Shown: positions 8,266 through 16,342 of the stretch, piece by piece
Layout of the letters: each line of letters opens with the position of its first letter
How positions within the stretch are numbered: position 1 is the stretch's first letter
NCBI GenBank assembly: GCA_017428545.1
Contig: JAFRQR010000014.1
Coordinates: 1 to 64,000, forward strand
Direction of reading: 5' to 3'
Source of the DNA: Clostridiales bacterium
Lineage (GTDB): Bacteria; Bacillota; Clostridia; Saccharofermentanales; Saccharofermentanaceae
DNA length: 64,000 bases
The notes under the pieces: model-generated
What the model was told of the DNA's origin: nothing
Database searches by the model: none
The model's input: only the letters and a program-made list of their open reading frames with translations
Translations under genes and position numbers: made by a program

Positions 8266-8293
8266 AAAGGTCCTCGTAATGAGGACCTTTTTT
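8266..8293. terminator. Bidirectional terminator
   Basis: AAAGGTCCTC (8266-8275), loop GTAAT, complement GAGGACCTTT (8281-8290) and a T run. The A run on the other side lets it serve the convergent DUF4003 gene too. Confidence 0.85.
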
Positions 8294-8340
8294 CATGCTT
8301 CAAAATGCAATAGTAAAAGCCCCGGGGGCAGCTTTTCCTG

Positions 8341-9336
8341 TCAGGAGGAGCTGCTGGCGGCTGCGGCAGAGGAGGCGGCTGCGGCGGCACAGATTGCGGC
8401 GATTTCTGCGGCAATGACGGCCGAGATGATTGCGCTGATTGCGCTGTTCTTTACCTTAACATCTCCTCCGTCGGCGTATGCGTCGATCACGATCGCGGTG
8501 GCGATCATGTTGCGGATCTTCTTGCCTGCGCCCAGAGAACCCATACCGCGGATGCTCTTAAGTTTGGAACTGACCTCGGCAATGTGCCCGCAGACCAGGC
8601 TTCTGTCTGGCTTATCGACGATCATGGCAAGTGCGCCGACGATGGAATAAGCGTTGGTGTCAAAACGCACTCCGTATTCTTTTAGAAGCTTTCTCGTCTC
8701 ATCGACAGCTGCGGCTTTCTCGTCCGGAGCTCCATCAAACAGACTGGTGATGCAGGAAAGGTACTGGACCTTGTTCTTCAGAACATAAGACTTCTTCATG
8801 TACTGGAAGTCCTGCTCGCAAGTTTCCGTGATCTTTCCGGGATCATAGCCCGAGAGTGCCATCAGCGCGCAGTTGGCGAGATCCTCGCGTCCGGTGAGCA
8901 TCGGATGATCGGCACGAAGTCTCTTATAGATCTGTCTGGTCCTTGCTACGACCTGATCATATTCTTCCGGTTTGCTGTTCTGGTAGATGATCGTTGCGGC
9001 AAGTACGAGATAGTCAGAATTAAAGAACTTCTTGTCGAGTGCCTTGTGGATCTGTGCGATCCGCTTCATGGCAAGATCCGGATCCGGATCTTTAGCGAGA
9101 ACTGCGGATACGACCTGTCTGGCATTTCCGTGTCCGAGCGTGGAGAGCAATCCCGTGTTTTTACTCAGAAGATGCTTGGCATCTTTCAGTTCGTCGGCCG
9201 TGACCGGCTGTTCCTCTCCGATAAAAGCGGCGGCACAGGCGGAAGCTTCCATGCTTGAATTGAGCACGAATGCTTTCTTTGCTGCCTTAAAGTTTTCGGC
9301 AAATACTTTCATGTTTGTTTCGATTTTTGTAAGCAT
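8341..9336 (-). CDS. DUF4003 family protein
   Basis: A 331-residue soluble helical protein matching the DUF4003 pattern known from Firmicutes: MKVFAENFKAAKKAF near the start, the middle segments NSDYLVLAATIIY and LTGREDLANCALMALSG, and the glycine-rich segment RGMGSLGAGKKIRNMIA near residue 275. The last 30 residues are a low-complexity Ala/Ser tail. ATG 9336 is preferred (GAGGG upstream, family start) over a start nine residues earlier. It follows speA by 91 bases on the same strand, so it may be co-transcribed with polyamine genes. Molecular function is unknown. Confidence 0.75.
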   Translation of the reverse strand: MLTKIETNMKVFAENFKAAKKAFVLNSSMEASACAAAFIGEEQPVTADELKDAKHLLSKNTGLLSTLGHGNARQVVSAVLAKDPDPDLAMKRIAQIHKALDKKFFNSDYLVLAATIIYQNSKPEEYDQVVARTRQIYKRLRADHPMLTGREDLANCALMALSGYDPGKITETCEQDFQYMKKSYVLKNKVQYLSCITSLFDGAPDEKAAAVDETRKLLKEYGVRFDTNAYSIVGALAMIVDKPDRSLVCGHIAEVSSKLKSIRGMGSLGAGKKIRNMIATAIVIDAYADGGDVKVKNSAISAIISAVIAAEIAAICAAAAASSAAAASSSS

Positions 9337-9427
9337 CGTAATGACCCTCACTTTCTTGTTCATGAGGTTATTGTACTAAACGTTGATAAAGAAACGGTTA
9401 AGGAGTATACAAAGAATTCCTTAAGAC

Positions 9428-10912
9428 TTACTTCACAACTCGGATCGTGAGAAGACTGCTGTCTTCGGCGCCTGTGATCTGGCAGCCTTTTTCCTGCGCG
9501 AATCTTAAATATTCGAGTACTTCCTCGGTGATCCTTTCGCCCGGCGCCAGGACCGGAATTCCCGGAGGATAGCACATAATGCTTTCCGCGGAGATCCTTC
9601 CGACGGAAGAATTAAAATCAACATGCTCGGTATCCGCATAGAAAGCTTCCTGCGGGGAAAGCACTACTACCGGTGCGATATAGCTGTTCGGAAGAGACAC
9701 GAGCGGTTCTTTTCCGAAGCGGCGGCGGATCTCAGAAAGAGCACCTACGAGGCGCTCGATCTCGCGGACACGGTCGCCCACCGAAAGATACGCCAGGCAG
9801 TTGCCGAAATCGCCGAACTCCATCTGGATATCGTATTCATCACGAAGAAGGTCGTAGACCTCGATGCCGGCAAGCCCTACCGGAAGCGTGTGGATGACGA
9901 GTTTGGTCTTGTCAAAATCACAGATCGCCTTACCGTCGATGAGTTCCGAACCGATGGCGTAATACCCGCCGATACTGTTGATCTCATCTCGGGCATACTC
10001 GGCCATCTCGATTACTTTGTCGAACAGTTCTTTTCCGTGAAGAGCAAGTCTTTTACGGGAAAGATCGAGGCTCGAAAGGAAAAGGTACGAGCCGGAGGTC
10101 GTCTGCGTCAGGTTAATGATCTGGCGGACATAGGCAGGGGAGACCAGAGGAGCCTTATTCTCCTTATTTTCCGCGCCGCCGACCAGAAGGAAAGAACTCT
10201 GCGTCAGTGATCCGCCGGACTTATGCATGGAAACGGCGGCCAGATCCGCGCCTGCTTCCATCGCGGAAACAGGAAGTTTGTCGGAAAAAGAAAGGTGGGT
10301 GCCGTGCGCTTCGTCGACAATGACCTGCATGCCGTGAGAATGCGCGAGCTTCACTATGCCGCGAAGGTCAGAGCAGATGCCGTAATACGTAGGGTTATTG
10401 ACGAAGACCGCTTTTGCATCGGGATTTTCGAGAATCGCTTTTTCCACATCGGCAAGCTGCATGCCGAGCGCGATGCCCAGCTGCTCATGGGCGCCCGGAT
10501 CGACATAGACCGGGATCGCACCACAGAGGACCATGGCGTAGATGACGCTTCTGTGGACATTGCGGGGAACGATGATCTTTTCGCCACGGGCGGCAACGGT
10601 AAATACCATCGCCTGCACGGAAGAGGTCGTCCCGCCGACCATAAAGAATGCAGCTCTTGCGCCGAAAGCTTCTGCCGCGAGTTCCTCGGCTTCCTTAATG
10701 ACGGAGACCGGGTGGCAGAGGTTATCCAGGGGCTTCATGGAATTGACGTCGAGCGTCATGGTGCGCTCGCCTAAAAAGGCGGTCAGTTCGGGATTTCCGC
10801 GGCCGTGCTTATGTCCGGGCACGTCAAAAGGAACGACGCGTTCGGATGTGTAATCTTCCAACGCTTCGGCGATGGGGGCACGGCTCTGTCTTTTCAGGAA
10901 ATCCTTTTCCAC
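9428..10912 (-). CDS. speA: PLP-dependent arginine (Orn/Lys/Arg-type) decarboxylase
   Basis: A 494-residue aspartate-aminotransferase-fold decarboxylase. The pyridoxal phosphate lysine is K231 in SMHKSGGSLTQSS, the cofactor-contact motif is DEAHG (200-204), and the N-terminus contains the family's FDVPGHKHGRG. At this length it lacks the N-terminal wing domain of the inducible enterobacterial enzymes and matches the biosynthetic Firmicutes SpeA. With speB present, arginine to agmatine is the likely reaction; lysine or ornithine cannot be excluded from sequence alone. It starts with GTG immediately after the speD stop (TAAGTG), with GGAGG inside the end of speD. Confidence 0.88.
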   Translation of the reverse strand: MEKDFLKRQSRAPIAEALEDYTSERVVPFDVPGHKHGRGNPELTAFLGERTMTLDVNSMKPLDNLCHPVSVIKEAEELAAEAFGARAAFFMVGGTTSSVQAMVFTVAARGEKIIVPRNVHRSVIYAMVLCGAIPVYVDPGAHEQLGIALGMQLADVEKAILENPDAKAVFVNNPTYYGICSDLRGIVKLAHSHGMQVIVDEAHGTHLSFSDKLPVSAMEAGADLAAVSMHKSGGSLTQSSFLLVGGAENKENKAPLVSPAYVRQIINLTQTTSGSYLFLSSLDLSRKRLALHGKELFDKVIEMAEYARDEINSIGGYYAIGSELIDGKAICDFDKTKLVIHTLPVGLAGIEVYDLLRDEYDIQMEFGDFGNCLAYLSVGDRVREIERLVGALSEIRRRFGKEPLVSLPNSYIAPVVVLSPQEAFYADTEHVDFNSSVGRISAESIMCYPPGIPVLAPGERITEEVLEYLRFAQEKGCQITGAEDSSLLTIRVVK

Positions 10913-11704
10913 TTAATCGTTCTCTTCCTCCGGTGCTTCAAATACATTGGCTCCGGAGAAGATCTCGATCATTTCCTTACGGAGATTGTTGGTGATCTCA
11001 AGTCTCGTCTTCGGCGCGATCTCATAGACATCCGTCTTAAAGAGATAGTTCTGCAGATCCACATCCTTGATGAGCATCTTGGTGTGGTACAGATTGGCCT
11101 GATAAACGTTGATATCGATGGCGTCATAGCGCTCAAGAGTCTTTTTGTCGATATAGTTCTGGATCGAAACGATGTTCTTGTCGCGGAAGATCTTTTTGCC
11201 GCTGACGTCACGCGTAAATCCGCGGACGCGGTAGTCCATCGTGATGATATCGGAATCGAAACTTCCGATCAGATAATCCAAAGTGGAAAGCGGGGAGATC
11301 TCGCCGCATGTTGCAACGTCGATGTCTACGCGGAATGTTGCGATAGCGGTGTCCGGATGGTACTCCGGATATGTGTGTACGGTGACGTGGCTTTTATCGA
11401 GGTGGGCAACGACCGTCTCGGCCTCCATGTGCGGGATCATGGACTCTTCCGCGATAAGAAGCGTAACAGACGCACCCTGCGGCTCGTAGTCCTGTTTGGA
11501 AATAGAAAGCACCTTCGCACCGATCATTTCGGTGAGGTTAGTTAGGATCTTGGTAAGACGCTCCGAGTTATACTGCTCGTTAATGTACGCAATATAATCT
11601 TTCTGCTCGCGCGCGGTCTTGGCGTAGCATACGTCGTAAATATTGAAACTGAGGGATTTGGTCAAATTGTTAAAGCCGTAGAGACGAAGTTTCTCGTGCG
11701 CCAT
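10913..11704 (-). CDS. speD: S-adenosylmethionine decarboxylase proenzyme
   Basis: A 263-residue proenzyme of the Escherichia coli type (264 residues there). It is conserved from [20 protein letters not shown] at the N-terminus, through the self-processing site LDKSH (Ser105 becomes the pyruvoyl group) with HTYPE, to [11 protein letters not shown]. It makes decarboxylated AdoMet for SpeE. The ATG at 11704 is chosen because AAAGGA sits eight bases upstream; the two upstream candidates have no spacing to this site. It heads the speD-speA-DUF4003 unit. The enterobacterial type is notable, since many Firmicutes carry the short SpeH type. Confidence 0.93.
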   Translation of the reverse strand: MAHEKLRLYGFNNLTKSLSFNIYDVCYAKTAREQKDYIAYINEQYNSERLTKILTNLTEMIGAKVLSISKQDYEPQGASVTLLIAEESMIPHMEAETVVAHLDKSHVTVHTYPEYHPDTAIATFRVDIDVATCGEISPLSTLDYLIGSFDSDIITMDYRVRGFTRDVSGKKIFRDKNIVSIQNYIDKKTLERYDAIDINVYQANLYHTKMLIKDVDLQNYLFKTDVYEIAPKTRLEITNNLRKEMIEIFSGANVFEAPEEEND

Positions 11705-12144
11705 ATGATCCATCCTTTCCAAGATGGTCTAACTTACTGAATATTCTACACCGGGAAAACGTTACATCACGCCCACGGGCAAGAGGTCCTAAAAGCCAAA
11801 GCTTCATCGCACTCTTATTGATTATTCACAAGTTATAACCAACTTATCAACATTAAGGGAATTCGAACTTCCCACTCAATAAGGCAGTAGTAAACTGCCG
11901 CTTCGGCATTTGACCCGGCTGTCCGTATGGCCTACTAACCACGAAGCTCGTGGCGGTCAAACATTGCAGGTGCTTTTCCTTCTTTGGAAAAAGCACTTCC
12001 GCAATGAAACAAAGATATCACGGAAAGCAAGGAATTGCAAGTGTTTTACAATTATTCATGCTTAGAAAAAAAGAACCATATAGAGTTGATTCCCTGCAAC
12101 ATGATAGAATTGTATTAGAAGATGAAGGATGGGGGATTATAGGA
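11705..12144. other. 440-base intergenic region with a structured element
   Basis: No gene could be supported. A cluster of perfect short stems lies at 11883-11961: GGCAGT/ACTGCC (11883-11899), TGCCG/CGGCA (11896-11908), and a seven-base stem TTTGACC (11909-11915) with GGTCAAA (11955-11961) that encloses CCACGA/TCGTGG (11939-11953). Next comes a facing pair of the window octamer, GTGCTTTT at 11970-11977 and AAAAGCAC at 11989-11996, extended by CC/GG. Either strand could be transcribed: leader of speD (leftward) or of the lipoprotein (rightward). Confidence 0.5.
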
Positions 12145-13299
12145 ATGAAGAAGTTTATATCAGCATTGTTATGCCTTTCAATGATTAGTGCTCTTACCTC
12201 ATGTAGTGGCAAAGAGACTACATCATTGTCAAATGGTTCTACTGAAATTCCAACAGAGGTTACTACGAGTTCGGAAGAAGTGACAGAGTTGTCTTCTGAA
12301 GAGGAAAGTATTTCTCCGAGTGTTTCTCCTGAAGAATTGTATTTCGCAAAAGAGCCTATTCCTGAGGATCTTCCGGTTTATGAAGAACAATATCAGTTTG
12401 TTAATCAAGGCGCTTTCTTTGCTAATGAAGAGTATATATACTCTACGGAATACGATTATGATCGACAGATTAACCAAGTTATCAAAATCAACTTACTATC
12501 AGGCGAAATAGTAGATAAACATAAGGTTGACAGGCGATGGAGAATAACACATATCCCTTATGAAGATGGAATTCTGGTGTATACCGATGATGAATCGTCT
12601 AGTATGAAAGACCCTTATGATCGAACAACTGTTGCCTACATGGATCCAGATACATGCAAGATAACGGAGCTCTTTACAATCACAAGGGAGTTAAGCGTAG
12701 ATAACGCGTCCTATGAGCTAATAGCGGTAGAAGGAGATTTGTTTTATTTTCATTGCAGTAAACGGAAAAACATAGGGTATGATTGCTGCAAATGCTATGA
12801 CAAAGACGGAGCCTTGGTATGTCAGACCCCGTACTCGTACTTTGATATACTGGGAGGTGAAGGACCTTTATGGTTTGTGAGCAATGGGACGATATATGCT
12901 ATTACTCAAAAAATAAACAATGAAACACAAACCCCGTTCGGCGAAGAGTGTGGTTTGAGCGTGTATGAGAATGATGGGCATAAAACCCTTTCGTTGAGCC
13001 GCCAAGAAACCATTACACTGTCCCCAGAGCAAAAATGCTTTGTTTCTAATACGGGAGATGAAGTGTATTTGATTGATGGTGAAGGGTACTGGGAACTGAA
13101 CCCACAGACGTATACTTGGGAGTGCGTATTGCTCTGGAAGGATTATTCGTGGTCTCTAACAGATGGGTATTTGACTGAGTATGGTGCAGAGGTTTTTGAG
13201 AATGCCAAGAAAGTGTTGCTGTATGCATACAATGTTGAGACTGATAATGGTGAGATCCTAGATGAAGAATATAAGTGGTTTGAAATTCGAGACACATAA
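12145..13299 (+). CDS. Lipoprotein with a propeller-like extracellular part, unknown function
   Basis: A 384-residue lipoprotein: signal MKKFISALLCLSMISALTSC with the lipobox cysteine at residue 20, a Thr/Ser/Glu-rich linker to about residue 55, then repeated beta segments ending in aromatic-Asp-Gly turns that suggest a beta-propeller-like surface domain. ATG 12145 is chosen for the clean signal sequence and the GGGGG upstream. Base composition is distinctly more AT-rich than the neighbours and codons such as AGG/ATA are common, which suggests acquisition or relaxed selection. No family recognised. It is a single-gene unit ended by the hairpin at 13298-13325. Confidence 0.65.
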   Translation: MKKFISALLCLSMISALTSCSGKETTSLSNGSTEIPTEVTTSSEEVTELSSEEESISPSVSPEELYFAKEPIPEDLPVYEEQYQFVNQGAFFANEEYIYSTEYDYDRQINQVIKINLLSGEIVDKHKVDRRWRITHIPYEDGILVYTDDESSSMKDPYDRTTVAYMDPDTCKITELFTITRELSVDNASYELIAVEGDLFYFHCSKRKNIGYDCCKCYDKDGALVCQTPYSYFDILGGEGPLWFVSNGTIYAITQKINNETQTPFGEECGLSVYENDGHKTLSLSRQETITLSPEQKCFVSNTGDEVYLIDGEGYWELNPQTYTWECVLLWKDYSWSLTDGYLTEYGAEVFENAKKVLLYAYNVETDNGEILDEEYKWFEIRDT

Positions 13300-13330
13300 A
13301 CCACAGATTCTAGAACCTGTGGTTTCTTAT
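13298..13330 (+). terminator. Terminator of the AT-rich lipoprotein gene
   Basis: AAACCACAG (13298-13306) pairs with CTGTGGTTT (13317-13325), overlapping the stop codon, followed by a weak T-rich tract. Confidence 0.65.
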
Positions 13331-13332
13331 TC

Positions 13333-13361
13333 TTGCACTACTTGATTTCGGGATATAAAAT
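13333..13361 (+). promoter_or_regulatory. Probable sigma-A promoter of cysK
   Basis: TTGCAC (13333-13338), 17 bases, TAAAAT (13356-13361). It would give a leader of about 75 bases containing GGGTCTTCCCG; no known riboswitch was recognised in it. Confidence 0.5.
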
Positions 13362-13440
13362 AGTAGAGCATTTGCCCTCATGACCTAAGGATAATAGGGC
13401 GATTACTCTTCGGGTCTTCCCGTGGAAAGCAGGATGGAAA

Positions 13441-14370
13441 ATGGTTTATAAGAATGTACTGGAAGCAGTCGGACACACCCCGATGATCGAGCTGTCCTCC
13501 CGCATGGTCGGTGAGGATTGTGCCCGCGTGCTTGTAAAATACGAAGGATTAAATGTCGGCGGATCTATCAAGACCCGCACCGCGCTCAACATGATCGAGC
13601 AGGCGGAAAAGGACGGCAAGATCACCAAGGATACGATCATTGTCGAGCCGACATCCGGAAATCAGGGTATCGGACTTGCGCTGGTCGGTGCGGTGCGAGG
13701 CTATAAGACGATCATCATCATGCCGGACTCCGTGTCCTGCGAGCGCCGCTACCTCGTCGAGCACTATGGTGCCGAGGTCAAGCTCATTCACGATGACGGC
13801 GATATCGGAAAAGCGATTGACGAATGCCTGAAACTTGCCGAAAAGATGGAGAGAGAAGATCCGAACGTCTTTGTTCCGCAGCAGTTTACGAACCCTGCCA
13901 ATCCGATGGTCCACCGCCATCACACCGGCGTGGAGATCCTGGAACAGGTCGCGGGCCCGATCGACGGCTTCTGCGCAGGTATCGGAACGGGCGGTACTTT
14001 GTCGGGTATCGGTGAAGTCCTGAAAGCTCAAAACCCCAACATCACGATCTGGGCGGTCGAGCCGGAAAACGCGGCGATCCTTGCCGGCGGTAACATCGGT
14101 TCTCACCTGCAGATGGGTATCGGCGACGGATTGATCCCGGACAATCTCAATACCGAGATCTTCGAAGATGTTTATGTCGTAACGGACGAGGCGGCGCTCG
14201 AAACAGCCAAAGACCTTGCCAGAAAAGAGGGCCTGATGTGCGGCATCTCTTCCGGATCCAATGTCGCTGCGGCGATCGCCATGGCGAAAAAGCTCGGCCC
14301 CGGCAAGACCGTGGTCACCGTACTCCCCGACACTGCCGAGAGATATTTCTCCACTCCGCTTTTTGAGTAA
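13441..14370 (+). CDS. cysK: Cysteine synthase (O-acetylserine sulfhydrylase)
   Basis: A 309-residue PLP enzyme that forms cysteine from O-acetylserine and sulfide. The PLP lysine lies in GGSIKTR, the substrate loop is PTSGNQGIGLA, the phosphate loop GTGGTLSGIG, and the C-terminal serine site is GISSGSN. Length is typical of CysK. AGGATGG precedes the ATG. It is a single-gene unit with its own promoter and a strong terminator at 14407. Homocysteine or cystathionine activity of CBS-like relatives is less likely because no CBS domains are present. Confidence 0.9.
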   Translation: MVYKNVLEAVGHTPMIELSSRMVGEDCARVLVKYEGLNVGGSIKTRTALNMIEQAEKDGKITKDTIIVEPTSGNQGIGLALVGAVRGYKTIIIMPDSVSCERRYLVEHYGAEVKLIHDDGDIGKAIDECLKLAEKMEREDPNVFVPQQFTNPANPMVHRHHTGVEILEQVAGPIDGFCAGIGTGGTLSGIGEVLKAQNPNITIWAVEPENAAILAGGNIGSHLQMGIGDGLIPDNLNTEIFEDVYVVTDEAALETAKDLARKEGLMCGISSGSNVAAAIAMAKKLGPGKTVVTVLPDTAERYFSTPLFE

Positions 14371-14406
14371 GCTTTGAGTGAGCAAAGCAATCTGAAAGAT
14401 TAAAAA

Positions 14407-14432
14407 CTGCCTCTCCGGAGGCAGCTTTTTTG
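14407..14432 (+). terminator. Terminator of cysK
   Basis: CTGCCTC (14407-14413), loop TCCG, GAGGCAG (14418-14424), then CTTTTTT. Confidence 0.9.
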
Positions 14433-14436
14433 TTCG

Positions 14437-14660
14437 ATAGGACTAAAATCATTGAAAGTGGTTTTTAGTCCTATTGCTTTGGGGTATATGTGCCTGTTTT
14501 TTGGTAAAAACTATTCTGAAAGCCAAAAAGCAGAGGAAGAAGAGTCATGGAATAGGACTAAAGATGCTATCTCGCCTTTTTAGTCGTACTTTGTGAGCAA
14601 AGGCGTAGGACTAATCTGCGAAAACGACAATTTAGTCGCATCGTTTAGTGCCATATACCC
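14437..14660. repeat. Intergenic hairpin array B, word AGGACTAAA
   Basis: Between convergent cysK and maf. A perfect 12-base inverted repeat, ATAGGACTAAAA (14437-14448) with its complement at 14463-14474 (14-base loop), is followed by further AGGACTAAA/TTTAGTC pairs at 14554-14562 with 14579-14585, and 14606-14614 with 14631-14637, and a half site at 14645. An outer perfect pair, GGGGTATATG (14481-14490) and CATATACCCC (14651-14660), encloses the later hairpins. There is no sequence relation to arrays A or C, but the architecture is the same. Nothing coding is seen in the 374-base gap. Confidence 0.78.
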
Positions 14661-14744
14661 CAGGGGGGTATATAAGTGACACATTCATTTCATTTAAACA
14701 GTTGAATAGGTATAGCTTCCAAGGGAAAAAAGCAGGAGTTTGAA

Positions 14745-15473
14745 TCAGAGCATCGCTATCAGTTCGCGGTTGACCTGGGCGATCGGGAGTCCTACCACGG
14801 CATAGTAGTCGCCGGAGATCGAGTCGATCAGGAGCGCGCCCTCGTCCTGGATGCCGTAACCGCCGGCCTTATCCATCGGCGAGCCGCCCGCGATATAGCG
14901 CTCGATCTCTTGTTTCTGAAGTTCATCGAGACTATGGAATTTCACATCGGCAAAAGCACTGGACACGCGGCTTTGTGTGCCGGCGCCGTCGCACTTTTTC
15001 AGGATCGCGACCCCGGTATAGACGCGGTGAGTGCGGCCGGAGAGCTTGGTCAGCATGCGGCGGGCATCGGCCTCGTCACGGGGTTTCCCGAGGATCTCGT
15101 CTTCGGTCACGACAACGGTATCGGAGCCGATGACGATGATATCGGAATCGGAGCCGGGTGCGGCGCCTTCTGCGCCGGAATCGGGCTCTGCAGCCTCTGA
15201 TCCCGCCGTAGCAGAAGCGGAAGAAGCCTCTGATCCCGCCGCGCTCACGCTCTTGAGCACGGCTTCGGCCTTGGCCCGGGCCTGCGCGCAGGCGACGTCC
15301 TCGGCGATCTGATACATATCAGCGCGGATCGCTTCATTGCGATATTTGGCAAGCACGGAAGCTTCGACCGCGTCTTCATCGACGTGCGAAGTGATCACTT
15401 CAAAAGAAAGCCCCGTCATTGAGAGAAGCTCAAAACGACGGGGGGATTTACTTGCAAGAATAATGCGGGCCAT
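14745..15473 (-). CDS. maf: Maf family nucleotide pyrophosphatase with an Ala/Ser/Glu insert
   Basis: A 242-residue Maf protein (usual length about 190), which hydrolyses non-canonical nucleoside triphosphates and limits septum formation when overproduced. Visible motifs are ASKSPRRFELL at the start, GSDTVV, LGKPRD and AGGYGIQDEGA. About 45 extra residues, almost all Ala, Ser, Gly and Glu/Asp, sit at roughly residues 67-112 between the first helix pair and the catalytic GSDTVV; they look like a disordered loop. Transcribed with nadC (11 bases upstream). Confidence 0.9.
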   Translation of the reverse strand: MARIILASKSPRRFELLSMTGLSFEVITSHVDEDAVEASVLAKYRNEAIRADMYQIAEDVACAQARAKAEAVLKSVSAAGSEASSASATAGSEAAEPDSGAEGAAPGSDSDIIVIGSDTVVVTEDEILGKPRDEADARRMLTKLSGRTHRVYTGVAILKKCDGAGTQSRVSSAFADVKFHSLDELQKQEIERYIAGGSPMDKAGGYGIQDEGALLIDSISGDYYAVVGLPIAQVNRELIAML

Positions 15474-15484
15474 GGGAAATATCC

Positions 15485-16342
15485 TTACTCGATCGGCTTT
15501 AAGTTCTTCATGGAGAAGTCCAGGATCGGAGCGGAGTGTGTCAGCGCACCGCAGGAAATGTAATCTACACCGATCTCGGCGAGTGCCTTGAGTCTTTCGA
15601 TGCTCATGTTGCCGGAAGCTTCGAGTTCAGCCTTACCTTTGGCCATGGCGACTGCCTGTGCGGTCATCTCATCGGTCATGTTATCGAGCATGATGATGTC
15701 GGCCTTGGCATCGAGCGCTTCCTGAAGCATCTCCAGGTTTTCGACTTCGACTTCGATCTTTCTGACGAACGGAGCATAGGCACGTGCCATTTCCACTGCC
15801 TTGGCGATGGAGCCGGCGGCACCGATGTGGTTGTCCTTGATGAGGACACCGTCGGAAAGGTTATAGCGGTGGTTTGTACCGCCGCCGATGCGGACTGCGT
15901 ACTTCTCGAAAGGACGCATGTTCGGCGTCGTCTTGCGAGTGTCAAGAAGCTTGGTGGCATAGCCCTCGAGTTCTTTGGTCATGGAACGGGTGAGGGTAGC
16001 GATACCGCTCATGCGCTGCAGGAAGTTAAGAGCAGTTCTTTCACCGCTTAAGACTGCGCGTCCGTCGCCGACGAGAACGCCGATGACATCTCCCTTATGG
16101 ATCTCGTCGCCGTCCTTGAAGTTGGCGCGGAAAGAGGAGTTGTCACAGAGCATCTGGAAGACTCTCTCAAAAACGTCGAGTCCGCAGAGGACACCGTCCT
16201 GCTTGCAGATCAGGTCGACCGTGACCATAAAAGGTTCCGGCATAATGGCCTGGGTGGTCACATCATCGGAAGTGATGTCTTCGCGCAGTGCGCGCATGAT
16301 ATAGTCGTCCCAAAGGATCGTATTAAGTACACCATTGTTCAT
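15485..16342 (-). CDS. nadC: Nicotinate-nucleotide pyrophosphorylase (carboxylating)
   Basis: A 285-residue quinolinate phosphoribosyltransferase of de novo NAD synthesis. Seen are the N-terminal REDITSDDVT, the active-site stretch NFLQRMSGIATLT, DTRKTTPNMR with RIGGGTNHRYNLSDGVLIKDNH, and the C-terminal barrel motif IMLDNM. ATG 16342 lies inside the end of nadB (20-base overlap), the arrangement expected for coupled translation; a longer frame upstream would run far into nadB and lacks a ribosome site. nadA is not in the window. Confidence 0.93.
   Translation of the reverse strand: MNNGVLNTILWDDYIMRALREDITSDDVTTQAIMPEPFMVTVDLICKQDGVLCGLDVFERVFQMLCDNSSFRANFKDGDEIHKGDVIGVLVGDGRAVLSGERTALNFLQRMSGIATLTRSMTKELEGYATKLLDTRKTTPNMRPFEKYAVRIGGGTNHRYNLSDGVLIKDNHIGAAGSIAKAVEMARAYAPFVRKIEVEVENLEMLQEALDAKADIIMLDNMTDEMTAQAVAMAKGKAELEASGNMSIERLKALAEIGVDYISCGALTHSAPILDFSMKNLKPIE

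Noticed and set aside
11822-11852. DnaA-box-like sequences TTATTCACA and TTATCAACA, a possible origin
   Set aside because: Only two boxes, one with a mismatch, and no dnaA, dnaN or AT-rich unwinding region nearby; chance is more likely.
11909-11961. tRNA gene, because of a seven-base closing stem
   Set aside because: No anticodon arm, T-loop consensus or CCA position; only one inner hairpin fits.
13362-13440. T-box or other cysteine-responsive leader before cysK
   Set aside because: The leader is only about 75 bases and has neither a T-box sequence nor a terminator/antiterminator pair.
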